64,000 bases of DNA, from NCBI RefSeq assembly GCF_046506625.1, contig NZ_JBKFFP010000007.1, positions 1-64,000 on the forward strand, given 5' to 3'. Made by a program: the position numbers and the translations under genes. The stretch's first letter is position 1. Each line of letters opens with the position of its first letter. Below are positions 50,843 through 59,954 of this stretch, in pieces. Origin of the DNA: Zhengella sedimenti (GTDB lineage Bacteria > Pseudomonadota > Alphaproteobacteria > Rhizobiales > Rhizobiaceae). The notes below the pieces were generated by a model. The model had not been told where the DNA came from. It saw only the letters and a program-made list of their open reading frames with translations, and did no database searches.

Positions 50843-51499
50843 TCACCGCCCGCAATCAGGGGATCCTGACCACTTTGCGACAAAATCCAGTGGTTGCATT
50901 CGCTGCATGTCGGGAATCGCTTCGAAGAGCCGCTCATCCGGCCAGTTCCACCATTCCAGATCGAGAAGTGCCTTTGCGACGCCTTCGTCGAACCGCCGGC
51001 GAATCATGCGCGCCGGTGCACCGGCGACGATCGTGTAGGCCTCGATATCCCTGGTGACCACGCTGTTGGCCCCGATCACCGCGCCGGTTCCGATCCGGAC
51101 ACCCGGCATGATCACCGCACCATGGCCGACCCAGACGTCATGCCCTATGACAACGCGTTTTTCTTTCCTGCGCTGCCGGATTTCCTGGTCCACCGGCAGG
51201 TATCGGAAATACTCGTTTGGCCGGTAGGTAATCTTGTGACTGCTGACCCGCTCGACGGGATGCTCCAGCGCGTTGACGCGTGTGTTGGCAGCGATGGAAC
51301 AGAACCCCCCTATGGTGGCGTGAGCGGCTTCGGAATTGCGTTCAAAGTAGGAATACGGACCGAGATGGACGTCGCGCAGGATGACCCTTTCGCCAATGAC
51401 GCAATGACGGGCAAGCCGGCAGTCCTTCATGCTGGACGTGGGATGTATCTTCGGTTCGCTCGCGCGATATCGCAGGGCAAGGTCGTCATCGCTGGTCAT
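50843..51499 (-). CDS. Hexapeptide-repeat acyltransferase (CatB/TIGR03308-like)
   Basis: A 218-residue left-handed beta-helix protein. The hexapeptide repeats run through RHCVIGERVILRDVHLGPYSYFE, VIGHDVWVGHGAVIMPGVRIGTGAVIGANSVVTRDI and the end YTIVAGAPARMIRRRFDEG. The C-terminal LEWWNWPDERLFEAIPDMQRMQPLDFVAKW is like the hexapeptide transferase family seen in phosphonate-metabolism operons, but no phn cluster is here, so the acceptor is unknown. It is followed downstream by DUF2189 and preceded by creA on the same strand. Confidence 0.85.
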   Translation of the reverse strand: MTSDDDLALRYRASEPKIHPTSSMKDCRLARHCVIGERVILRDVHLGPYSYFERNSEAAHATIGGFCSIAANTRVNALEHPVERVSSHKITYRPNEYFRYLPVDQEIRQRRKEKRVVIGHDVWVGHGAVIMPGVRIGTGAVIGANSVVTRDIEAYTIVAGAPARMIRRRFDEGVAKALLDLEWWNWPDERLFEAIPDMQRMQPLDFVAKWSGSPDCGR

Positions 51500-51534
51500 G
51501 CGAAAGCCTCAGGCTCGATGGCGTCGTCCGGCGT

Positions 51535-52029
51535 CTATTCCGGCTTGCCTTCACGCCAGGTTACTGTCTGCCCATAGAGTGGTACCGTCGAGATCGACAT
51601 CTTGGCCGATCCGTCCTGCACCTGCCGTGAATGGGCGAGGTAGATAAGCGTATCATGCGTCTTGTCATAGATCCGCTTCACGACAAGCTGTTTCCAGATC
51701 AACGATTGCCTCTGCTTGAAGACTTCCTCTCCGTCCTCGTCAAGATCGATTGCACCGATCGAGATCGGTCCGGTCTGACGGCAGGCGATGGATGAGTTGG
51801 AGGGGTCTTCGAACCAGTTCCCCTTTTGAAGACGATCGATGATGCCACGGTCGAAATAGGCGACGTGACAGGTGACGCCTTCGATCTGCGGGTCGGCGAT
51901 TGCCTCGATGAGAATGTCGTTTCCAAGCCAGTCCACACCGACTTCGCCCACTTGCTCCGCATTGGCGCCGCCGGCACCTGCCGACAAAACCAGCATCGCT
52001 GCTGCCAGCATGGTCCCGTGCATTTTCAT
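51535..52029 (-). CDS. creA: CreA family protein
   Basis: The 164-residue protein has a signal peptide (LAAAMLVLSAGAGGANA) and the CreA domain: VGVDWLGNDILIEAIADPQIEGVTCHVAYFD, SSIACRQTGPISI and IDLDEDGEEVFKQRQSLIWKQLVVKRIYD. The family is periplasmic; its role is not established. The ATG at 52027-52029 has AAGGAA eight bases upstream. Possibly in one unit with the acyltransferase gene, 36 bases downstream. Confidence 0.9.
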   Translation of the reverse strand: MKMHGTMLAAAMLVLSAGAGGANAEQVGEVGVDWLGNDILIEAIADPQIEGVTCHVAYFDRGIIDRLQKGNWFEDPSNSSIACRQTGPISIGAIDLDEDGEEVFKQRQSLIWKQLVVKRIYDKTHDTLIYLAHSRQVQDGSAKMSISTVPLYGQTVTWREGKPE

Positions 52030-52173
52030 CGATCGGTTCCTTTCCGCGTCTGACAGCCGTCCCGGCATGTCTTCCATATGTTACTCCAAAGCATATGGGG
52101 TGATGGCCCCCATGCTGCAAACCGCGACGCTTCGTCCTTTGCCGGATGGGGACAGACGCGGTATATATCCCGC

Positions 52174-52335
52174 ATGAAACAGACGCGATCGATGAACGTG
52201 GGGTTCCATTTTCCCGTGGTGGCAATTCTCGCCGCCGCGGCCATTGTGCTCGGGCTGGCTTTTGCCGCCTGGCTGGACCACGGCGCCGCGCTGTTTCTCT
52301 CACTGGCCGAGACAGGCCTCTCGTGGTGCCTCTGA
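52174..52335 (+). CDS. Small single-helix membrane protein upstream of the SCO gene
   Basis: A 53-residue protein with one hydrophobic helix (FPVVAILAAAAIVLGLAFAAWL) and a short C-terminal part ending LSLAETGLSWCL. Not recognised. The ATG at 52174 follows GTATATAT, an AT-rich patch that could be a promoter element. It lies 25 bases before the SCO1 gene, so they are probably co-transcribed. Confidence 0.6.
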   Translation: MKQTRSMNVGFHFPVVAILAAAAIVLGLAFAAWLDHGAALFLSLAETGLSWCL

Positions 52336-52360
52336 ATATCCTGATTCCGGAAAGAAAATC

Positions 52361-52945
52361 ATGATGATGCGCGGTATTTTGTACGCAATCCTTGCGGCGG
52401 TTGTCCTTGCGACGGGCGTGCTCGGCTACACCGCCTATTACGCCATGAACACGGAAGACAAGGCGTTCGGCGGCCCCTTCACCCTGACGGACATGAACGG
52501 CAACGAAATCACCGAACAGGCATTGCGTGGCCAACCGGTCGCACTCTTCTTCGGGTTTACCCATTGTCCGGAGGTCTGCCCGACGACCCTTTATGAACTG
52601 AACGGCTGGCTTACCCAATTGGGTCCGGAAGCCGACAATGTGAAGGCCTTCTTTTTTTCGGTCGATCCCGAACGGGATTCACCGCAAACACTGAAGGACT
52701 ACATCACCAACGTGACCGACCGTGTCACAGGCATTTCCGGCGATCCGGAGGAAGTCGCCAGGGTCATTCGCGCCTACAAGATCTATGCAAAGAAGATCCC
52801 GACGAATGAAGGCAAGGACTACACGATGGACCATACGGCTTCCATCCTGCTGTTGAATGCCAGCGGCGGTTTTGAGGGAACGATCGCCTATGGCGAGGAC
52901 GCAGCCTCGGCCATGGCGAAGCTGAAGCGGCTTGCGGCCGGATAA
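52361..52945 (+). CDS. SCO1/SenC copper chaperone
   Basis: The 194-residue protein has an N-terminal membrane anchor (GILYAILAAVVLATGVLGYTA) and a thioredoxin-like domain with the copper-binding CPEVC in FFGFTHCPEVCPTT (about residue 70) and the conserved His in TMDHTASI. SCO proteins load copper on the Cu-A centre of cytochrome oxidase. The start has GGAAAGAAAATC upstream, and three consecutive Met codons begin the protein. Probably co-transcribed with the small membrane protein upstream. No oxidase genes lie in the window. Confidence 0.93.
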   Translation: MMMRGILYAILAAVVLATGVLGYTAYYAMNTEDKAFGGPFTLTDMNGNEITEQALRGQPVALFFGFTHCPEVCPTTLYELNGWLTQLGPEADNVKAFFFSVDPERDSPQTLKDYITNVTDRVTGISGDPEEVARVIRAYKIYAKKIPTNEGKDYTMDHTASILLLNASGGFEGTIAYGEDAASAMAKLKRLAAG

Positions 52946-53048
52946 ACACGGCTGAAGATCCTTCATTCATGCCCGGTTGACCTTCATCGAGGTCTCCGTA
53001 GATTCGCAGCCCTGCCGGTACCGGCGGATGGTTACAGGAGATCATTGG

Positions 53049-54902
53049 ATGGAACTGGTCGGCTTCAAGCTCGCCAGCATTGCGGCAGCCGGCATTCTCG
53101 CTCAATGGATCGCCTGGCGCATTCGCGTGCCGGCGATCGTGCTGCTGCTGATTGCCGGCGGTCTCATTGGTCCCGTGACAGGCTTCATCGATCCCGTACG
53201 CGACTTCGGGGACGTGTACCGGCCTGCGGTTTCGCTGGCCGTGGCGATCATCCTTTTCGAAGGCGGACTGACGCTGAATTTCAAGGAGATATCCGAGACG
53301 TCGACCGCGGTGCGGCGGATGATCACCGTTGCAGGCCCGCTGATATGGGTCATGACAGCGCTTGCTGCGCATTTCGTCGGAGGCCTCTCATGGCCGACCG
53401 CCGCTGTGCTTGGTGCGATCCTGGTCGTGACTGGTCCGACCGTCATCATGCCCCTTCTGCGCCAGGCGAAGCTGTCGCAACGTCCGGCATCGCTTCTGCG
53501 GTGGGAAGCGATCGTCAATGATGCCATCGGCGCGCTGTTTGCCGTTGTTGCGTTCGAACTGTTTCTCGTCATGCTGGGGACGCACCATGCCGACCGGCTT
53601 GCCGTTTCGGTCATCGTCGCCTTTGTTGCAGCCGTCGCCGGCGGCATTCTGATGGGCCGTTTCATTGCGTGGAGCTTCATTCGCGGCCATGTGCCGGAAT
53701 ACCTGAAGGTGCCTGTCCTGTTCGCTGCCGTTCTGGCAGCCTTCGTGGCGACAAACCTTATCCTTGAGGAAGCGGGACTGCTTACCGTGACCGTGATGGG
53801 AATCACGCTCGCCAATACCCGCATCGCGAGCCTCGCAGAAATACGCCGTTTCAAGGAAACCGTGACCATTCTGCTTGTCTCCGGTCTGTTCGTCCTGTTG
53901 ACCGCAGCGCTTGACGTCGACGCGATCATGGCGCTGGATTGGCACGCGGCCGCTTTCGTCGCCCTGGTCATGTTTGCGATCCGCCCGGTCGCTGTCTTCA
54001 TCGCGACCATGGGAACGGGTCTTTCATTCAAGGAACGGCTGTTCGTCGGCTGGATTGCACCGCGTGGCATCGTCGCAGTGGCCGTGTCGGGCCTGTTTGG
54101 CGCCGCACTCGCCGACAATGGCGTCGAAGACGCGCCGCTCATGGTTGCCTTCGCCTTCGTCGTTGTCGTCACGACGATCATCGCACATGGCTTCACGCTC
54201 TCGCCCCTTGCCAGCATGCTCGGTCTGAAATCCGCGGAAAGCCCGGGCGTTCTCATTGTCGGCGGTTCGCGCTTCGCCACCAGCCTTGCCCGAAAGCTCA
54301 AGGAACTGAAGGTGCCGGTGCTAATTGCCGATACAGAGTGGGACCGTATCCGCGAGGCGCGCCTTGCCGACATTCCCGTCTACTTCGGTGAAGTGCTTTC
54401 GGAGGATGCCCATCATTCGCTGGCATTGAACCGTTACCAGAACATCATCGCCGCGACACCGAACGATGCCTACAACACGCTTGTATGCACGGATCTCGGA
54501 CCGGAGGTCGGCCGCAGCCATGTTTTCCAGATCGGCAGCGCCAAGGAGCGCTCGGAACGGCTGGCACTGAACTTCACCCTGGGCGGGCGCCCGCTGACCC
54601 GCGAACCGGCGCTTGGCTGGTTCGACTTCCAGATCAACATGACGCGCGGCTGGGGCATCCAGGCAACCCGTATCACGGATGAGTTTCCCTTTGACAAATA
54701 TCTGAAAACCCGGGCAGAAGGCGCGCGGATGATCCTTTGGCGCAAGGCATCGGGACAACTTGTTTTTGCATCCACGGCGTCGGACGGAAAGCCTCAGACG
54801 GGTGACATGATCCTTTCCTTCGCCCCTCCCAAGCCGGACAACGGGACACGGGATGCCGGGAATGGAGCGGGAGCAGCCGCGCAACCGGACAATCAGTCGT
54901 GA
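53049..54902 (+). CDS. CPA1-type sodium/proton (or potassium/proton) antiporter with TrkA-like domain
   Basis: A 617-residue membrane protein: about 12 hydrophobic segments in residues 1-400 (VPAIVLLLIAGGLIGPVTG, FEGGLTLNF, GPTVIMPLLRQ, RGIVAVAVSGLFGAAL), then a TrkA-N-like nucleotide-binding region (LIVGGSRFATSLARKL, LIADTEWDRIREARL) from about 400 to 520. The ion is not known. AGGAG precedes the ATG at 53049 by eight bases. Its stop overlaps prmA by four bases. The C-terminus is low complexity. Confidence 0.9.
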   Translation: MELVGFKLASIAAAGILAQWIAWRIRVPAIVLLLIAGGLIGPVTGFIDPVRDFGDVYRPAVSLAVAIILFEGGLTLNFKEISETSTAVRRMITVAGPLIWVMTALAAHFVGGLSWPTAAVLGAILVVTGPTVIMPLLRQAKLSQRPASLLRWEAIVNDAIGALFAVVAFELFLVMLGTHHADRLAVSVIVAFVAAVAGGILMGRFIAWSFIRGHVPEYLKVPVLFAAVLAAFVATNLILEEAGLLTVTVMGITLANTRIASLAEIRRFKETVTILLVSGLFVLLTAALDVDAIMALDWHAAAFVALVMFAIRPVAVFIATMGTGLSFKERLFVGWIAPRGIVAVAVSGLFGAALADNGVEDAPLMVAFAFVVVVTTIIAHGFTLSPLASMLGLKSAESPGVLIVGGSRFATSLARKLKELKVPVLIADTEWDRIREARLADIPVYFGEVLSEDAHHSLALNRYQNIIAATPNDAYNTLVCTDLGPEVGRSHVFQIGSAKERSERLALNFTLGGRPLTREPALGWFDFQINMTRGWGIQATRITDEFPFDKYLKTRAEGARMILWRKASGQLVFASTASDGKPQTGDMILSFAPPKPDNGTRDAGNGAGAAAQPDNQS

Positions 54903-55774
54903 ACCAGATCCGATATTACTTCATCGCCGAAAGAACCGCCGCCTATGCCGCAAGCGATCGGTTGGAGCAGCTGTTCGAGGATGAAGGTCTTCCCATAGCC
55001 GTGCTCGAGGTCAACGAGGCTGCAGACATCCACGAGGTGTCGGTTTATGCCGATCAGGACACGCCCATCGACGTGCCGGGCCGCATCGCCACTGTCATGG
55101 ACAGTCTCGGGATCGCCGGCGCGCCGGCCATAGAGGCGCTGCCCGAAATCGACTGGGTCAGCAAATCGCTCGAAGGGCTTGCGCCTGTCCGTGCCGGACG
55201 CTTCCTGGTGCATGGCCGGCACGATCGCAACAAGGTCCGGTCGGGAAACATCGGCATCGAGATCGAGGCTGGACAGGCGTTCGGTACCGGACATCACGGC
55301 ACCACGGCGGGTTGCCTGATTATGCTGGAACAGGTGGTGCGAAGGGAGAAGCCGCTCAAGGCGCTGGACCTGGGGACAGGTTCCGCCGTTCTGGCGATCG
55401 CCTTGGCGAAATATGCCCGTATCCCGGTTCTTGCAACCGATATCGATCCGGTCGCCATACGTGTTGCGCGTGAAAACGTCTGCCTCAATGCGGTCGAACG
55501 GCTGGTGACCTGCCTGACGGCGACTGGCTTCCGCAATCGCGCCATGATCGAGTCGAAGCCCTTCGACCTTGTCGTCGCGAACATCCTTGCCAGGCCGCTG
55601 ATGCGCCTGGCACCGCAAATGGCCCGGCACCTGGCGCCAGGTGGTTCGGTCATTCTCTCCGGAATCCTGGCACACCAGCGTGCAAGTGTTGTCGCGGCTT
55701 ATCGTGGGCAGGGTTTTCGCCATGCCAGGACGCTCTGGCGCGAAGGCTGGGTTACCATCCACATGAAGCGCTGA
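54899..55774 (+). CDS. prmA: Ribosomal protein L11 methyltransferase
   Basis: A 291-residue methyltransferase. The N-terminal domain of about 110 residues is followed by the PrmA motif AFGTGHHGTTAGCLIML (usual GTGTHPTT) and the S-adenosylmethionine motif LDLGTGSAVLAIALAK, then DIDPVAIRVARENV and LVVANILARPLM (the usual NILA motif). PrmA trimethylates L11. The start is GTG, overlapping the antiporter stop by four bases. Confidence 0.93.
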   Translation: MNQIRYYFIAERTAAYAASDRLEQLFEDEGLPIAVLEVNEAADIHEVSVYADQDTPIDVPGRIATVMDSLGIAGAPAIEALPEIDWVSKSLEGLAPVRAGRFLVHGRHDRNKVRSGNIGIEIEAGQAFGTGHHGTTAGCLIMLEQVVRREKPLKALDLGTGSAVLAIALAKYARIPVLATDIDPVAIRVARENVCLNAVERLVTCLTATGFRNRAMIESKPFDLVVANILARPLMRLAPQMARHLAPGGSVILSGILAHQRASVVAAYRGQGFRHARTLWREGWVTIHMKR

Positions 55775-55843
55775 TTCCGTACCGGCACGGATTTGCCGCA
55801 CCGGGATGCAGGCACATGGAAGCCGCTCCGACCCAAAGGAAAA

Positions 55844-55863
55844 GGCGGACCCGAAGGCCCGCC
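55844..55863 (-). terminator. Rho-independent terminator after the DUF1127 gene
   Basis: On the minus strand GGCGGGCC, loop TTCG, GGTCCGCC form an 8-base-pair stem (one G-U) with a UUCG tetraloop, then TTTTCCTTT. It is 28 bases after the DUF1127 stop. Confidence 0.88.
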
Positions 55864-55891
55864 CTTTCGTGGAACCGGCTGTCAGGTCCGG

Positions 55892-56074
55892 TCAGATATA
55901 GGAACCGGTATAGCCCTTGCGGCGCAGTTCCGCGCGGGAATAGCCACGCGCCTTCAGTGTCTCGTCGTCGAGCATGAGGAGAGCGCCGTTGACATACTGG
56001 TTTGCCTGACGCTGGCGTGCTTCCAGCAGGGCGTCATAGGCATTGCGGAAAAAGCCACGGGATTTGGTCGGCAT
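55892..56074 (-). CDS. DUF1127 (YjiS-like) small protein
   Basis: A 60-residue protein with a short basic N-terminus and the DUF1127 core LLEARQRQANQYVNGALLMLDDETLKARGYSRAELRR. Short DUF1127 proteins are common in alphaproteobacteria; some bind RNA. The ATG at 56072-56074 is preceded by a weak AGGACAGAACG; extension upstream is not conserved. Single-gene unit ending in a strong terminator. Confidence 0.88.
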   Translation of the reverse strand: MPTKSRGFFRNAYDALLEARQRQANQYVNGALLMLDDETLKARGYSRAELRRKGYTGSYI

Positions 56075-56324
56075 CGTTCTGTCCTCGTCGGGTTGAACTG
56101 AAATCATTGTGTTGATCGACAGATAGGCCCGGGGCATTCAATCAACCAGACCTGTTGGTGCATGGCACCCTTGCGTATTGTGCATATGCGAAATATCGAT
56201 TTCGCAGCGCAGCATGAAAAGTCCGTGGGCACGACCGATGGACACCGCAACGCCGCTTGTCTACCGTCCCCCGTCAAGTCTAAAGGCGGCCAGTATCGGC
56301 CGGTCCCCGGAGGAACCCGTTTTC

Positions 56325-58190
56325 ATGCACGCGCCACATTTCCAGTCATTCGAGAGCACGTCGGACCCCAGAAACGCCGCTGCACGAATGGAAGCCTTGC
56401 GGAAAGTCCTCTTGCGGGAGAATGTCCATGGTGTCCTCGTTCCCCGGGCGGATGAACACCAGGGCGAATATGTGGCCAGCTATGCCGAACGCCTGTCCTG
56501 GTTGACCGGCTTCACCGGCTCGGCAGGCATGGCTCTCATCGCCAGTCAGACTGCAGTGATCTTCGTTGACGGACGCTACACCGAGCAGGTGCGGCTGCAG
56601 ACCGACCCGGCACTCTTCGGCTATGAAGACCTTGTCTCCAATCCGCCATCCGCGTGGATTGAAGCGAACTGGAAACCGGGTTGGAAGCTCGGAATCGATC
56701 CCTGGCTGCACACGATCGGCGAGGTGGAGCGGATTTCCACAGCCCTGGGCAAGGTGGGCGGCGAACTGGTTATGCTGGAAGGCAATCCCGTCGATGCGGT
56801 TCGCACCGACCGCCCGGCCCCGCCATTGGAACCGGTCCAGATCCATCCGGTCGAGCGCGCGGGGGTGCTGGCGCGTGACAAGCTGGCCGCCCTGGCGACA
56901 GCCATCAGGGACGCCGGTGCCGATGCCTGTGTGCTGACTGATCCGTCTTCCTTGGCATGGGCCTTCAATATCCGAGGCTCAGATGTGCCCCATACGCCGC
57001 TCGCCCTCGGGTTTGCGATCGTTTCGGCCAAAGGCAATCATCAGGTGTTCATGGACAAGCGCAAGATGACAAGGGAGGTCGAAGCCTATCTGACGCAACT
57101 GTGCGACATTCGCCCGCCTTCCGAACTTGACGACGCGGTGGCTGAACTGGCGCGAAAAGGCAGGACTGTCGGACTTGATCCGCAACTGGCGGCCGAAAAG
57201 TTGCGAATCCTTGCGACCGGAAACGGTGGCCGATGGCTCTCCATGCCCGACCCGGCCCGCCTGCCACGGGCCTGCAAGAACCCGACAGAATTGCAGGGCG
57301 CACGCGGTGCCCATCGCCGGGATGGAGTCGCCATGGCGCGCTTTCTCGCCTGGCTGGACCGGCAGGAACCTGGCACGGTCACCGAGACCAGCGCCGTGGT
57401 GGCGCTTGAGAGCGCCCGTATCCTGGCGGGGCAGGAAGCCCAGATGCCGTTGAAGGACATTTCTTTCGACACGATTTCCGGCGCTGGCCCCAATGGCTCG
57501 ATCATGCATTACCGGGTCACACACAAATCCTGCCGCACACTGGCCCGGGGCGAACTCTACCTGGTGGATTCAGGAGGCCAATACGAGGATGGAACGACCG
57601 ACATCACACGCACGGTGCCGGTTGGCGAGCCAACCGATGAGATGTGCAGGCGGTACACGATTGTCTTGAAGGGCCTCATTGCGGTTTCCACGATCCGTTT
57701 TCCGGCCGGCACGCGCGGCTGCGACATCGATCCGCTGGCGCGGGCGGCCCATTGGAAAGCCGGGGTCGATTTCGCGCACGGGACCGGACATGGCGTCGGT
57801 TCTTTTCTCTCCGTCCACGAGGGGCCGCAGAGGATCGCGAAGACCGGCATCCAGCCATTGCTGGAAGGCATGATCCTTTCCAACGAACCGGGCTACTACA
57901 AGCCCGGCCACTATGGCATCCGCCTCGAAAACCTGATTGCCGTCACACCGGCGCAGGACGTGCGGGGCGGCGACATTGCGATGCATGGTTTCGAGACGCT
58001 GACGCTCTGCCCGTTTGACCGGCGGCTCATCCTGCCGGAGATGCTGGACCGCGAAGAGATCGAATGGCTCGACGCCTATCACGCGCGTGTTCTGGAGGAG
58101 ATCGCCCCTGCGCTGGAGGAACCGGACCGTGACTGGTTGAAGATGGCCTGCGCCCCGATGGGCGAGCAGCCTACCCCCCGATCTGTCTGA
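56325..58190 (+). CDS. M24 family aminopeptidase (Xaa-Pro aminopeptidase P-like)
   Basis: A 621-residue protein with two creatinase-type N-terminal domains and the C-terminal M24 catalytic domain. The metal-binding residues are in YLVDSGGQYEDGTTDITRTV (two Asp), GTGHGVGSFLSVHEGP (His), and LSNEPGYYKPGHYGIRLENL (two Glu). It cleaves the N-terminal residue before proline. GGAGGA lies ten bases before the ATG at 56325. The last 20 bases overlap the end of azlD on the opposite strand. Confidence 0.93.
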   Translation: MHAPHFQSFESTSDPRNAAARMEALRKVLLRENVHGVLVPRADEHQGEYVASYAERLSWLTGFTGSAGMALIASQTAVIFVDGRYTEQVRLQTDPALFGYEDLVSNPPSAWIEANWKPGWKLGIDPWLHTIGEVERISTALGKVGGELVMLEGNPVDAVRTDRPAPPLEPVQIHPVERAGVLARDKLAALATAIRDAGADACVLTDPSSLAWAFNIRGSDVPHTPLALGFAIVSAKGNHQVFMDKRKMTREVEAYLTQLCDIRPPSELDDAVAELARKGRTVGLDPQLAAEKLRILATGNGGRWLSMPDPARLPRACKNPTELQGARGAHRRDGVAMARFLAWLDRQEPGTVTETSAVVALESARILAGQEAQMPLKDISFDTISGAGPNGSIMHYRVTHKSCRTLARGELYLVDSGGQYEDGTTDITRTVPVGEPTDEMCRRYTIVLKGLIAVSTIRFPAGTRGCDIDPLARAAHWKAGVDFAHGTGHGVGSFLSVHEGPQRIAKTGIQPLLEGMILSNEPGYYKPGHYGIRLENLIAVTPAQDVRGGDIAMHGFETLTLCPFDRRLILPEMLDREEIEWLDAYHARVLEEIAPALEEPDRDWLKMACAPMGEQPTPRSV

Positions 58191-58467
58191 AACCGATGAT
58201 CAGCGCCCAACCGGCCGCGAAGACGGCAAGGCCGGGAAGGCGAAGCGTCGCGGCGGCGACGAGGGCCAATGTCAGCGCTTCGCGCCAGTCGCCCTTCACC
58301 AGCGACGGGGCGACAAGCGTTGTCAGCACTGCCGCAGGGACCGCGTTGAGCGCGCGGTCCACCCGGCGAGGGATGCGCTCGAACCGCGACAGCACGAGAT
58401 GGCCGCCGACCCGCGTGGCATAGGTGGCGATGGCGCTTGCGATCGTGATCCAGAAGATCGTGCTCAT
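58171..58467 (-). CDS. AzlD, small subunit of branched-chain amino acid exporter
   Basis: The 98-residue membrane protein has three to four helices; IASAIATYATRVGGHLVLSRFERIPRRVDRALNAVPAAVLTTL matches AzlD. With AzlC it exports branched-chain amino acids or their analogues, by family. Its start overlaps the azlC stop by four bases. The 3' end overlaps the aminopeptidase gene by 20 bases in the converging direction. Confidence 0.88.
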   Translation of the reverse strand: MSTIFWITIASAIATYATRVGGHLVLSRFERIPRRVDRALNAVPAAVLTTLVAPSLVKGDWREALTLALVAAATLRLPGLAVFAAGWALIIGFRQIGG

Positions 58468-59198
58468 CGCTGCCCCGGCTCCGTGGCCGGCTCCTCCTCG
58501 GGTATCGGCATCATCATCGCCACGACGATCCCGGCAAGCGCTCCGATGGAAACATGCCAGGGCGATCCGACCACGTTCTCAGCCAGCACGGCACAGACCC
58601 CGCTGGACAGGACGACGGGTATGAAACTCTTCCTCTTCCGGAACCCCATCACCATGATCAGGAAATACACCGGCAACACGAAATCCAGGCCCAGGGCATG
58701 GGGATCGGTAATCAGGTTGCCGAAACTGGCGCCAACCCAGGTATCGGCGATCCAGAAGACATAGATGGTCAGCGCCATGGACATGTACCAGCGCCACGTG
58801 ATCTTCCGGCCCTGCTCCCGCCGGCGCTCTGTCTCGGCGAATTGCGGATCGACAAGAAGAAAGAACGCGATTGACATCCGCAGCGTGCCCCATGGCCGCA
58901 GCATTCGTCCGATGGCGGCGGAGTAGAGGACATGCCGGAAGTTTACCGCGAAGATGGACAGGACAATGAGCCATGGCGCCACATGGGTGCCGAACAGTTC
59001 CAGCCCCACCATCTGGCTGGCGCCGGCAAAGACCGTAGCACTCATGAACACGGCTTCGAAGGTCGAGAACCCGTTCTTGACCGCTATGGCGCCAAACAGC
59101 AGCCCGAATGGCATTGACGACAGCACCACAGGGATACTGGCTTTAAGGCCATCGATGATCTCGGCTCTCGCCGTGTGTGTTTCGGAAGGTTGTGTCAT
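58464..59198 (-). CDS. AzlC, large subunit of branched-chain amino acid exporter
   Basis: A 244-residue membrane protein: PVVLSSMPFGLLFGAIAVKNGFSTFEAVFMSATVFAGASQMVGLELFG is the AzlC mark, followed by AVNFRHVLYSAAIGRML and several membrane helices. The C-terminal tail is acidic (EEEPATEPGQR). It acts with AzlD in the inner membrane. The ATG at 59196-59198 was chosen over a longer frame because the homology starts there. Confidence 0.9.
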   Translation of the reverse strand: MTQPSETHTARAEIIDGLKASIPVVLSSMPFGLLFGAIAVKNGFSTFEAVFMSATVFAGASQMVGLELFGTHVAPWLIVLSIFAVNFRHVLYSAAIGRMLRPWGTLRMSIAFFLLVDPQFAETERRREQGRKITWRWYMSMALTIYVFWIADTWVGASFGNLITDPHALGLDFVLPVYFLIMVMGFRKRKSFIPVVLSSGVCAVLAENVVGSPWHVSIGALAGIVVAMMMPIPEEEPATEPGQR

Positions 59199-59282
59199 GA
59201 CGCGCCGGACGTTAGGACAGCCTTCCTGACCTGTCACGCCAATAGTTCTCATGTGAGCCACAAGTCGGACTGATGAACCACC

Positions 59283-59954
59283 TCAGATGGCACCTATCCC
59301 CCATTCGAAAAGCGGATGCGCACGTTTCGCGAAATCGACGCAGTCATCCGCCAGTTCCGGCGAAGTGATCCGGGTCGGGTCGATCTCTTCCCGCGTGATG
59401 AAATGCCTTTTCTTCACACCGGTTGCCAGATCCTCTTCTTCCACGGTTTCGAAACCTCTCGGCAACCGCTTCAAGGCCTCGCCGGAATCCAGTTCCAGCC
59501 CCTGGCTCGCCAGTGCCCCCACCATGGTGCGGTAGCGCTCCGGCCAGGCAATGATCGAATTGCGCATCCGTTTCAGGGCATCCGGCGCCGGCGAATAGAA
59601 GGCGACGGCCATGAAACAACCCTCCAGCCCGACATGCAGATAGAAGCAGCCGTCTGACCGTTTCGTCCCGTCTGGCGTGAGAATGATCGATACATGCCGG
59701 TTGAAAGGCCGTTTGTCTTTCGAAAAGCGGATATCGCGATAGATGCGAAACACGGATTTCTTCGGATCGCCACGATAAGGTAGCCCGGCCTCGGCGAATC
59801 GGACTGTCAGGTCGAGGATCAGCGCTCCGCGCGGACCGTTGAGTTCGCTTTCGTAGAGATCGCGATTTTCCTTGAACCAGTCCCGGTCCTGGTGGAAGTC
59901 CAGCGCCTTCAGGAAGGGTATGGCTTTTTCACCGAACCCGTGAAATGTGCTCAT
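59283..59954 (-). CDS. DUF2461 family protein
   Basis: The 223-residue protein matches DUF2461 from its N-terminus (FLKALDFHQDRDWFKENRDLYE) through FRIYRDIRFSKDKRPFNRHV, GCFYLHVGLEGCFMAVAFYSP and RFHFITREE-type segments near the end. Its function is unknown. The start overlaps the ligA stop by four bases (ATGA), so it is probably translated along with ligA. Confidence 0.9.
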   Translation of the reverse strand: MSTFHGFGEKAIPFLKALDFHQDRDWFKENRDLYESELNGPRGALILDLTVRFAEAGLPYRGDPKKSVFRIYRDIRFSKDKRPFNRHVSIILTPDGTKRSDGCFYLHVGLEGCFMAVAFYSPAPDALKRMRNSIIAWPERYRTMVGALASQGLELDSGEALKRLPRGFETVEEEDLATGVKKRHFITREEIDPTRITSPELADDCVDFAKRAHPLFEWGIGAI